Shown: piece after piece, positions 1-11,000 of the stretch
Numbering within the stretch: position 1 is the stretch's first letter
How the letters are laid out: each line of letters starts with the position of its first letter
Assembly (NCBI GenBank): GCA_945859605.1
Contig: OX243817.1
Coordinates: 18,211,884 to 18,275,883, forward strand
Source of the DNA: Lumbricus rubellus
Lineage: Eukaryota > Annelida > Clitellata > Crassiclitellata > Lumbricidae
DNA: 64,000 nucleotides
Direction of reading: 5' to 3'
Position numbers and translations under genes: made by a program
The notes under the pieces: generated by a model
The model's database searches: none
What the model was told of the DNA's origin: nothing
Seen by the model: only the letters and a program-made list of their open reading frames with translations

Positions 1-406
1 TCACTTAGTGAATATTGCTTTGAATAAATGCTCAGGACTCAACGGGTTTGTTAAACATGGCTTTTGCTATATACAGAATTTAAGCCTAGGTATTCATTTG
101 CATGAAGTAAATCACCCTGTTATGTTTGAGTGACCTAGTTAATGCATATGCATATGCTATAGACACAGCCAGGGTTTAAGTTCATCTGCTCTCTTTGGCT
201 CGTTTTCAAATATCAAAGGACTGACATGCTCCTGTTGTTGTTGTGGTTGTTGTTCAAGAAAAGGCTGACATTTGAGTAAGAATAAATAACCATATAATAA
301 AAATAGTGGCTGTTGAATGCTGCAAGTTAAAGTGAGACGAGGCAAACAGAGAGAGAGACAGCCTATGTTGAGTGAATTGTGTGAAGGAGATTGGTCGTTA
401 TCAGTT
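1..406. other. Non-coding left edge
   Basis: No gene or recognisable element is seen. There is a short GTTGTTGTGGTTGTTGTT run near 233-252 and a GAGAGAGAGA run near 349. Only short ORFs without family resemblance are present. Confidence 0.5.
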
Positions 407-744
407 ATGCTAAGTGTGATAATTAATTATGGTCTTCATTAAATGCTAAGTGTGATAATTAATTATGGTCTTCATTAAATGCTAAGTGTGATAATTAATT
501 ATGGTCTTCATTAAATGCTAAGTGTGATAATTAATTATGGTCTTCATTAAATGCTAAGTGTGATAATTAATTATGGTCTTCATTAAATGCTAAGTGTGAT
601 AATTAATTATGGTCTTCATTAAATGCTAAGTGTGATAATTAATTATGGTCTTCATTAAATGCTAAGTGTGATAATTAATTATGGTCTTCATTAAATGCTA
701 AGTGTGATAATTAATTATGGTCTTCATTAGATGCTAAGTGTGAT
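407..744. repeat. 36-bp minisatellite, 9.4 copies
   Basis: Nine near-identical 36-bp units start at 407, 443, 479 and so on to 695, and a 14-bp partial unit covers 731-744. Units begin ATGCTAAGTGTGAT and carry the perfect palindrome ATAATTAATTAT (first at 419-430). Only the last full unit shows a change (CATTAG for CATTAA). The uniformity suggests recent expansion or homogenisation. The array lies about 4 kb upstream of the transporter start codon. Confidence 0.97.
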
Positions 745-2415
745 ATCAAGAACTGTATAGATTGCTAAATGAACAATGGGAACTGAATTCAAGAAAATTG
801 CTCAATTGAAATTTTTTGTTAAGCTAGAACAGTAAAGGCTTGAAAGTAAGACAGTCAGAGGCTTTTTAATAGTAACTGAAGAATGATTTTAATTATAAAA
901 GTTGACTCTGAATACATTGGACTTCAAGTCATATTAAACTTGTGTAGATCTATGTAACATGCATTCAGTATAAAACAGTTGCAGCCATGGATCTCAAAGT
1001 TTAAAATGCACAAAAAAGTGATTATGTAGCATATATACATCACTTGAGCTGACCTCTTTTCATGTCATTGATCAAGTTGATGTATACCAGTTGAGGCATA
1101 CCAAGGCAGCTGCTATGTGAGCGTCATACTTTTAAATGATTTCCATTGGTTGAATAGTTTCCAAGGTATGTATACTAGATCTTCTTTATCATCATCTCTT
1201 GTAGCAAAGCAGCATCACTGAAATAATTTGCCCTAACTTGTAGACAAAATGAGAATTTTTTGACTGTATCTTTAGGTAGCTTATCCAGCCAGAACATTTT
1301 GTTACTTCAAGCAGAAAATGCAATGGCAGCAAGAAACTAACACAACTCTTTAGAAAAACCTTGTCTAGGTGACAAATCTCTTTACAATAAATATAAGAAT
1401 TGGTGAAAGAAATTTATCAAATTTTATATCTATAACTGTTTTTGTCAAATAAAGGGCGATTTTTAAGTGTTTTTAGCGTACTTTTTATTGATATAATATG
1501 AGTAATGCCACAGATTTAGCTGCAGCTTTACATAATTGTGCAACCAAAAGTTTATAAAACCTTTTAGTGGAAATTGAAAACAAGAGAATATACAATTATA
1601 GTCAACTGCATTTATATAAAAATGGCTTCCTATGATCCAAAAGACAAAGATGCCTACAAGAGGATGCTATGGACTTGTTTTTGTTTTATGGCCATATCAA
1701 ATTTTTGCACTGCCAGTATGTATAACCAATAAATCCTGGAAATATGTAACATAGATATGGTTCATGGTTGATATTTGCCAGCCACAACCACCAATTGCAT
1801 AACACTTACCTGCACTAAACAACGCTTGCAAGATGTAATGGTTTCTAAGATAAGTTGCTTCAGAATTATACAAGAGTGATAATATGCTGCTTAGGTAGCT
1901 ATGGTTTGTATATGTCAAAAGCAAACCATGTCAAAACTGATCTGATAGGCACAGTTGGTGCGGTGCTTTATTGCTTACAGTGACCGGTACTGGTAAAGGC
2001 CAAAGAATTGGAGCAGGCTAGTCTTCAGTGCAGCTCTTATAGCTCCTGGCGGCCCACCTTCTGGGCTGACTGCTCTCTGTCAGGAATATAGGCAAAAGTC
2101 ATAAACGTAGGAGTTTTGTGCAGAGGTACAAAACAAGGGAAAATTCCGGAGCAAAGGACGCATACTGTGTGTATTACTGTTTAGAATGCACTTCACATAT
2201 GTATTAGCAACGTGTGGCAGGAATAACATTATTATTCTGAGCCGTTGAACTAATAATTTTTTACTATGATTATGAATCAGACTTTGCGTTAATATGCATC
2301 TGCATTGAGTGTTGGTGAGCTGCCAAGCGGCACTTTGATCATTTCCTAGAAAAGGGTTTTTTTGCACTTGAAGGTGCTGTCATTGATTGATAGATCACTC
2401 GGTGTACCTGCATAT
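745..2415. other. Gene-free AT-rich DNA
   Basis: I see no coding exon, RNA gene or clear mobile element. ORFs here are short and without family resemblance. Confidence 0.5.
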
Positions 2416-2860
2416 TATTTATCTTATCCTGGATCTATGGCCGGACTCGATTGCTCTGGCGGTGGCTGATGCAAGTAATACGGTCGACGACTCAAGGACA
2501 TTATTTGCCTGGCATATGGATTGGACGTGATGTGGAAAATCAATGATGGCCGCAGCGCCAACCAACCGGTTGTCACTGGTTGCAGCAGCAATGGCCTGCA
2601 TGGATGCACTCCGCAAATGATGATACCTTGGCCTTATCGGCGTGCTCTGATCTGTCCTGGAAGATTATCGTTTTGGCCTTGAACTCTGTCTGGCCTGAAC
2701 TCTGTCCTTTGTCCACCTTCATCTGCATTAGTATGGCGCCTGCGTGCTTAATTCGGTGTGCTGTAATTGGCTGTGGTACCTGCGTTGGAATTCGACTCGG
2801 CATCATCGTCGGGTGTAGAGTGAGCGCCGCCGCTGCTGCCATTCAAGAGTAGAAACACTG
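2416..2860. other. GC-richer segment of unknown nature
   Basis: Base composition is visibly richer in G+C than on either side, and open frames of 60-90 codons exist on both strands (for example 2580-2852 plus and 2573-2842 minus). I do not recognise any protein family. It may be an unannotated exon, a decayed retroelement gag-like piece, or a CpG-rich regulatory block. No splice-consistent gene model could be built. Confidence 0.3.
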
Positions 2861-4400
2861 GGCATGTTGTGCTGTGCTTGTTTCTATTTTCTGCAGAGCT
2901 CTCCTCCACAGATATATTGCGCATCAGCTGTTTGGCGGCTCGCAGGAGAGTTTATCGATTTTGTTTGCATATTTATCGGACGTGCTGGGTGTGTCTGAAT
3001 TGAGAGTATAGTTGGTGCCAGAGTAAACGTTCTGTACAGACTTAGAGATTGCATTTAAGCATCTAAGGACATCGTCAGTATTTTGTAATATGAAATATTG
3101 TTTATAATATTTCAACTTACCGTACGGAAGAACTTTGCAAGAACTTCCCGTGTATTAATTGTTGACAATAATATTATGGCTCAGTTGTTTATATGGAGTT
3201 GGAAGGGTAAGTTTCTTTGTGGTTTCTGTTTATCAGAATTATTGAAGCGTCAGTGCAATGTAGTAGAAGCATTAGTGCAATATAGTAGAAGCATCAGTGC
3301 AATGTATACCAGAAGCATCATTGCAATGTAGTAGAAGCGTCATTGCAATGTAGCAGGAGCATCATTGCAATGTAGTAGAAGCATCATTGCAATTAATTGG
3401 CAATTCTTTCTACATGTAGACATTCTGCTACCTATGTATTCTGAATAGAATGAATGATTGATTGAATATTAATATGAGATTCGCATGCCAGATAATTATG
3501 TCGATATTTGAATTAGATGCCCAGAATAGAATACAATAAGGTGCTAGGTAGGTTTCCATCACGACTTTACTTTTAGCTTTAGCTGCACTTGAGTAGGCAA
3601 CAGAATTACTGTTTGAGTTGTTGCATAAGTAATGAGTGTTTTCTTTGCCAAGTTGGAATGCCGTTTAACGTTTAAGTTGTTGAACTAATCGTGTAAAATG
3701 CATTTCAAACAGCAATCTTTTTGATGCTGTATAAGATATTATTATTACAAACATTCTGATATATGCAGGGTCAAGCAGAAATGTATAGAAAATGTGAATG
3801 TTAGATGAGTGGAAATGCAAATCGGAGGCATAGAGAAATGTATAATTGTATATTGCACAAAGCATTATGACATTTTAATTTGTATTAAGGGTTCTAAATA
3901 GTGTCATAAAGTTATGAAACATCCTTTTCTGGAGTTTAGTTTAAACAAATATTTTTGTTGCACTATATAGTATATAATTAGGTAATTAAGCATTATAACA
4001 ATTTGGCTTGTTATGACATTTGCTTACAATGAAATTGATTTTAGCAGAATGCCATTTTAAATCCACAAATGTCCAGGATTAAAATAAAAACAAAAAAGTT
4101 GACAAATATTGTGATAGATTATTTGTGCCACAAGATTGTTTTATTGAAATTGAAACCAAAATTGTTTTGGGAAAATTAATGACTATATTTTAAATTTTAG
4201 AGCTATACATTTGAATAATAATTTTGCTAGGATCATTGGGAAGTCAAACATTAACGCTGTTAAGCCAGTTTTGTTTGTTTTACAAATACTAATTGTAGGC
4301 CAATAAAAACAAATGATATGGTAATTCGTTTGTAATTTGTTTGGATTGTGTCTGATTAAGGTCTTGTTGAAATATGTATGTATGTATGTGTATGTAAGTA
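2861..4400. other. Gene-free DNA with a degenerate repeat
   Basis: No gene is seen. A degenerate tandem repeat at 3244-3391 (listed separately) and short TATG repeats at 4374-4395 are the only structures found. Confidence 0.5.
3244..3391. repeat. Degenerate ~22-24 bp tandem repeat
   Basis: About seven imperfect copies of a unit like GTAGTAGAAGCATCATTGCA follow each other. Variation is by substitutions and small length changes. It is non-coding as far as can be seen. Confidence 0.8.
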
Positions 4401-4408
4401 AGTATGAT

Positions 4409-4585
4409 CAGTGCTAAAAGTAAAAACAAAAAGTGCCAGGACGCCCTGTACCTTTCCAAAAGAAGTGCCAGGATGCCCCTTTCCTTTCCAGGGTGTGCTG
4501 GCCAATAAGTGGCAGGACGGTGTTCAGATTTTAAAATAAGTGCATGGACGCCATCCATGACCGTCCTGGCGCACTTTAAGCCCTG
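4409..4585. mobile_element. 177-bp hAT-type non-autonomous element
   Basis: The ends are imperfect inverted repeats, CAGTGCTAAAAGT on the left and the reverse complement of CAGGGCTTAAAGT on the right. A perfect 8-bp direct repeat AGTATGAT flanks them (4401-4408 and 4586-4593). An 8-bp duplication with CAGTG/CAGGG termini is typical of hAT elements. The interior repeats the motif AGTGCCAGGA and codes for nothing. Confidence 0.8.
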
Positions 4586-4616
4586 AGTATGATCATTTGT
4601 TGTAGCATCCATTCAG

Positions 4617-4660
4617 GATTTCTACTCAGAGGCGCTCCCGACTACAGCGCAGACACCGAA
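4617..4660 (-). mobile_element. SINE/L2 3' tail fragment
   Basis: The reverse complement contains CTGTAGTCGGGAGCGCCTC followed by TGAGTAG, the 3' tail shared by the SINEs and L2-like LINE ends in this window. It lies just upstream of the splice acceptor-like site before the transporter's first coding exon. Confidence 0.6.
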
Positions 4661-4821
4661 TCAGCGAATTGATCGATGATTGATGGTTCTTGTTGCAGGT
4701 TCTACCGAAGCTGTTGCGATCACATGGCCGTTAGGTTGAATCGCAACACATGTCAAAGCAACGGATCCTGGATGAAAAGAGTGTCGTCGCTGAATCGCCG
4801 AAGTCGTCTTAAACATCTGTC

Positions 4822-7800
4822 ATGTCGTCAACGTCTAAAGACCAGCCGAACAACGAAGGCCGTCATTCTAGAAACGCAGAAGACGCGCCAGGCAAGAATC
4901 CGTGTGGTCCTTGTCTTGGTCGGGGTCCTCCTCAACCCCGGGTGATAACCCCCGGTGGTGAGGTGATCGATTCCCCCGACGGCGGGTGGGGCTGGATGGT
5001 GGTCATCGCCTCATTCATGGCCCACCTCATCGCAGACGGCTGCAGCTTCTCGTTCGGCATCCTCTTCGCCGAGCTGCTCGAGGTCTTCGAGGAGTCGAAG
5101 AGCAAGACCGCCTGGGTTGGATCGGTCTTCATTTCGATGCCGCTCATCTGTGGACCATTCGCGAGCATGTTCGTGAGTCGGTACGGATGTCGGTGGGCGA
5201 CCATCCTCGGTGGTCTGCTCGCCTCCGTTGGATGCGTCGCCAGCTCGTTCGTCAACAGCATCGATGCGCTCTGCATCACTTTTGGACTCGTGTCTGGCTT
5301 CGGTCTCGCATTGGTCTTCATCCCTGCGGTGCTCGTTGTGGCATTCTACTTCAAGAGGAGGAGGTCTTTGGCAACTGGTAAGTGTGGACTGCCGGTGATA
5401 AATATTTGAAGTTCACTTGAGTAAAGAAAATCGGAAGTTAAACTGGATTTAGGAGAGCTCGGTGCGATGATCAATGGTGTAACCTATTGCTTTGTTTTTT
5501 TAATTCATCGCTTAAGATCGTTGGAGTGATATAAATCATAGATTACATCGCTCGATGTGGATTTACAATGTGTGCTGTACTTAATCTGTGAAATATTTTT
5601 AGGAAAACTTGTGCTCAAATATGTTATATATGTTTTGAAATGTGTTTTCAATGTTCACAGGAATTGCTGTTGCTGGGTCAGGCATTGGCACGTTCATCTT
5701 TGCTCCCCTCACTGATTGGCTGATCCAAGAGTACTCGTGGCGTGGAGCCTTTGTCATCATTGGTGGCTTGATGCTGAACTTTGTTGTCTGTGGTGCCATC
5801 TACCGACCCCTTCCAGAACCATGTCCAACTGTTGAGACTTTTGTGATCAGCGACCCTTTGAACCCAGACGTCGTCATGAACAACCGTATTTCGTTCTTGA
5901 GCAGCCGTGGAAGTCTGGATGAAGACGAGGATTGGAAAGACAGTGATCCGTTCTCTGTGTTTCGTGAGCCGCAACGTTCTTCGGTGCGGTCACAGATGTC
6001 CGGACCGTTGACCCAGTCGCTTGTCGAGCTTCCGACTTTTATCGACGAAGAGGCAGACGACCCTGAATCGAAGATGCTGCTTAGATTGAAGCTGAGGTAC
6101 CATCGGTTGATCAGCGAGGGCCATGGCGACTCGAAGATTGAAGACGAAATTCAGTGCACAGGTCAGCGAGTGATTTCTTGCGATTCGGGTGTCACTGCTC
6201 TCGAGAAATGTTCTTCTGTCGATAAATTGAACACGTCTGTGATGATCGTTGTGGAGCATGACAACAGTCGGAAAGCAAATGAAGCGGTTGTGGTCTGTCG
6301 GCCGTTGATAATAACCGGTGAACTGCGGCATCTGTGTCGTAACGACGTCCTCTGTCAGCGCGGTCTGATCCGAGCGCGCTTCCTGCTCGCCAGGGGTCAG
6401 ATGTCCAGCTGTCCGGACATCTACATTCAGAGCACGAAGAAGCAAGGCCTTGCAGATCGCTTCCGTGATCTGATGTTCCCACGGCGTCTGTGTGCGATAA
6501 TCAACGATACGTTCGACGTGTCCATCTTCAAGAGCACGATATTCAACTACTTCTGCCTTCACAACATGCTGCTCTACATGAGCTACAACAATCCGTACAT
6601 CTATCTGCCCGACAAGGCGGCTCAGCACGGCATTTCCGACGACTCGGCGTCGACCCTTGTGGCCATCATTGGCATCTCGAGCACCGTTGGTCAGGTTGTG
6701 ATGGGTTTTATCGGAGACCAGCCGAAGATTGACACCATTCTGTTCTACAATATCATGACGTCAGTTGCCGGTATCATCACGCTGTTGGTTCCTGTCCTTA
6801 CGTCATTCCCTCTACTCGCATTGTACAGCGCGTTGTACGGGTTTTTCATCAGTGCAAACTACGCACTCACCTCGATCATTCTTGTCGACCTTCTGGGCAT
6901 GGAGCTGCTCACCAGCTCCTTTGGGGTTGTGTCGTCGGCCGGAGGACTTGCGGTGCTGATTGGACCGCCATTTGCAGGTCAGTTTAGGACTTTTCTTTCG
7001 TGTTAGTCACTGATTATTAAGGCACAAGAAAATGTGGTAATTTTACTACTGTGTTAGATAATTATTGTAGAACACGAGCATGCACGTTAAAATCGTGATG
7101 AAGATTTTATAGTTTTGTACGCAGCTGTTGCACTTCAGCATATACACATACTGCCTAGATATATCGTGTATATAACTGTATATGCATGCATGCATCATAC
7201 GTAATATATGTATGCTGGGTTTATGTTTCCTTGTGATATGTTGCTTTTAATGGTACTTTCATCTTTATTACAAGTACCTGGATGTGTGTAGTAAGGGAAA
7301 AACATTAAATTATCTGGAGTCAGTTCATTTGCCTCAGTTATGTTTTCGAGTGGTGCAATCCTGTTTTTATTCCTTTATTTATGCGCTGCATTTCCTCCTC
7401 ATACATTGTAGTGCACATTTGTCGCTTATTGTTAATGGCTTAAAAGTACTTTTCTCCTGAAATGCAAACAGAAGAAGCTGTCAAGGAAGCAGAATAATTT
7501 TTCTCGGGATATGTTGCATACCTGTTCAGTGTTCATACATCTTGTGACTAAGCGTTAAAATGGCTACTCATCCAACTGTTCACTGGTCAGGCAACAGAGG
7601 TGCATTGGTTGCCAAATTCACATGGCCACTGGTTCCCCAACGGGGTGGGGTTTCTTGGGACTTCTTACAAGATTGAATGGTAATTACAGCAAAGGTCTTT
7701 GAACATTGTAGTGTATATGAGGCCATATATACAATGCATAAGCTGTGTAACTTGCATGAAACATATTTCAACTGATTTGCATTTGAAGTTTATAAACAGT

Positions 7801-7964
7801 GCATCCGGACTGTTTATAAACAGGAATCTGCTTGTGTTTACTCTGTGGTGCAAGAGTTAGAGTGCTTATGGTGTAATTTCTCAGTGCTGCAGGAATCTGC
7901 TGAAAATGAACCATAAAACCGGCACGTAGGAGTGTGTCTGCTGAAAATGAACTTGTGACGTAGG

Positions 7965-8011
<47 letters not shown>

Positions 8012-11000
8012 GGTGACAATTTCAACCACAGGGAAAAATAAATTTTATATTTTTCAAAGTCTCACCCCTCAAAAGTGTTCTCTATAGCATCAGTACTGCT
8101 GGTGAAAATTTTTAGGGAAATACGAAAACGTTTAGAGGTGGTCCAACGACCTTGAACTTTCAATAGACTGACCTGCAAACAACGTTGAATATGAAAGGAT
8201 AAACAACGTTGAATATGAAACGTCCTAATTATTTTTATGCTCTGCCAATTACATATCTAGTGCTCATTTTAATGTCCTCTGTTATTAATCATGACATGCA
8301 CAGGGTAAGTTATTATTTACTTAAAAACCAACAAGTAAATTTTAAAATTATACACGAAAGTCGCAGGCAGTTAGTTGTGCTATATATCGACTTTAATTTG
8401 CACTGCTGAAAAGAAGTTAAGAAGACCTAATGTCATTTGGAGTACAATATATGTGTCATTGCAGCATTTGACACGACTAAAATTAGTAACATACATGCGG
8501 CACCCATCCTAGCAGCCAAAGGACAATAAATAGGCCGTGATCTTGCTGAAATTGTTATCAATCCGGATTCCATTAGACAATCTTCGCTGCATCGTCATGA
8601 GACTATTGTCAAAGAAATCCGTGCATCATTAGGTCATGAAGTTCCACATAAAGTTCATTGGAATGACAGGTTGTTTAAGTTTTTTTCGTCGAAGGAACGT
8701 TGCCCTGAGCACTGTGCTGACACCAGATAAAGGAACAGTGAAAATCCTAGGGTTTCTTTACTGCCTAAAGGAACAGGTAAAGCACAAGTTTCAGCCGTTT
8801 TAACTTGCTTGAAGAGTGAAATAGCCTATAGCTGGCCGCATGCGATCTATGTCTGTTCACACAACTCCTGTCCTCTACAGTAATGCTGGTCTTCAATCAA
8901 GAGCATGTATTCTGCTGAAACACAAGCCTCAGACGCGGTAGGTATCGTCAGCTTAGTGATAGTGGGGATAGTCTTTGATACTCTGATGACAAACTCTCGC
9001 GAACCTACGAAAACACTTTTGAGAGATTTGGATAGGAAAGTTCTCTTTTTCATCTGACTGCATTTGAGCTGCGGCCTCCGTGAGCACAATGTATTTGTTC
9101 TTCAGGTTGACCTCAAGGCATTGGTACGCATGCCAATAATAAATATTAATAATAATGGCAACAGTTTATATGGCGCCGTAACACAGCACATGCCTTACAA
9201 GGGCGCATCTATACAAACATAAACGCAATCAGTCAGAGGTAAATCTTAGAAAAGATGTTTTGTGTCGAGATTTGAAGGCCTCAACTGAGCTGGCTGAACC
9301 TCAAGGCATTGGTACACATGCCAATAATAATTGTCAGCTCCCTGGAATGACTTCCAACTGTTGAAGCAGCTCATTGCTTACAAGAGAGTAAGTCAGTCTG
9401 TCGCTACAGCAGAATTAGACATCTTTTCGAACAATTTGAGGTTCCTGAGTGAAATGTTGGCTGGCCTGGTGTTTTTTATTCGGCTGTTTACGATGACAGC
9501 GCAATTGCAATGGTCGAACATCCAGGATACAATGAACCTCTTCGACATATCAAGGTTTTTGTGCAGCAAGTACCACTACAAGAGCTGATTTTTGTAGCTA
9601 TAAAACCCTAAGAAACTCTTCATTACACTAATCTGCACTAGATATTCTTCTAAACTTCCTACAACTACATCCAAACAATAGGGAGATAAACGTCAGCGTT
9701 CTCTTTGGTTCGTTGCAGAGCTGTGAACTTATCTCAGCTGAAAGGTCGCAAATGATACAGCTGAACGTGGTGTCGCACTAATCCATTCATTACATGAAGT
9801 ACTTACAAACCAAGAAGAACATGAAGTACTTACAAACCAAGAAGAACCAAGTATAGTTCAGGTGGTTATGAAATACAGGAAGAAATAGCCAGACTCAAAA
9901 AGCAAACGGCCATTAATGGACTTGATAAACAATACTTGTTTCAAATACAAAGAGCTGTGTTTTAGCATTGCGTTACACATTGACCGTTAAGTCAAACTTC
10001 TGATGCTTTGGACCACCAGTAAACGTTAATGAATGAATTCTAAAAAAATCATGCATGGTTATTGTATGGTACATAACCATTAAAAAGGGTGAGACCTGTG
10101 AAATTCAAGAAAAAATTTTTAATTGTCACCCTAATATATATATGCATATGTAATATGTGCACAGTGAGGGGAAGGCATGATCAGATTTAGGCGATTTTGA
10201 GTACAAGTGCATATAGTGGGTGGGGGCCCTGGGGGGCTCAACGATGTGTGTGCGTAGGCAAAATAGATGTCTCATTGTGACATCTACATTAGCCCAATTT
10301 TAGCTCTGTATCATCTATAGTTGTCCGATGGCAGTTTTTATTGCATTATTATTATTAAATTCTGTTCACATCTAAACAGTAAGACATTATAGTGAAATTT
10401 TTTTGGCTAGCTAATATGTTTAATAAAAAATCAATAGTATCCTGCAGTATTAAAAAGAGATGACTTTGGCTAATTAACTTTTGCGAAGGAGGGGTAGAGC
10501 TTGTACATGCGTATGCATGGGGGAGGGTTCACAAAGTGTATGAGGTGCAACAGGGGAGGGGTATGACAATTTATAAGATTTATTTGCATGCGTAATATGT
10601 GGATTGGGCCATAAGTGATCTGTAGTGTTGTGAGGCATCTGTTGTATTTTAGTACAAACTATTGTTGGGTTGTTCAAAGGCGAACAAACTGTTTTTGCGT
10701 CTGTCTAATTAATTATATGTTGATGCATGTCAGACTTTCTCTTATTATATTGCACTTCACGATCTCTGCACTTCATTCGGCACTAGCTGACAACAGACAA
10801 CACTCCACTTGAGTTTTGCCGACAAAAGTCTTGGCTATACATCTAATCTTATTAATGAATTCACTCACATGAGAATGAATTCATGAATAGTGTAGAATGC
10901 TTGGAATTTCAACCTGGGCTTATGAAAAATGTAGTATCTGATGCCCGAGTAATAAAATCCAGCTGTTCTTTTGTCTAGTGTTGACCTTTGGCATGTTTAA

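Larger units (their letters stand above)
8009..10133. mobile_element. Decayed hAT-like DNA transposon
   Basis: Inverted ends TAGGGTGACAATT (8009) and its reverse complement (ending 10133) bound about 2.1 kb. Both flanks are ATATATAT, compatible with an 8-bp duplication but not proof because the tract is repetitive. Plus-strand frames between 8450 and 9590 translate, with stops and frame changes, to pieces resembling the transposase of the copy at 38366-40638: FDTT, the run NPDSIRQSSLHRHETIVKEI, VHWNDRLF (in place of LHWDGKLL) and FLSEMLAGL (compare FSEILVGL). Direct repeats inside show later rearrangement. It lies in the transporter's second intron. Confidence 0.75.

Noticed and set aside
407..744. 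CRISPR-like array (36-bp regular repeat)
   Set aside because: Units are directly abutting with no unique spacers, and the genome is eukaryotic. It is a minisatellite.
2573..2842. Possible small gene of 89-90 codons on either strand
   Set aside because: Both strands are open, nothing is recognisable and no splice partners were found. Listed only as an unassigned segment.
4676..4945. 89-codon frame overlapping the transporter start
   Set aside because: It lies in a different frame from the transporter, has no homology and covers the presumed 5' UTR.
5990..6628. 212-codon minus-strand frame
   Set aside because: It is antisense to transporter exon 2 and lacks any family resemblance.
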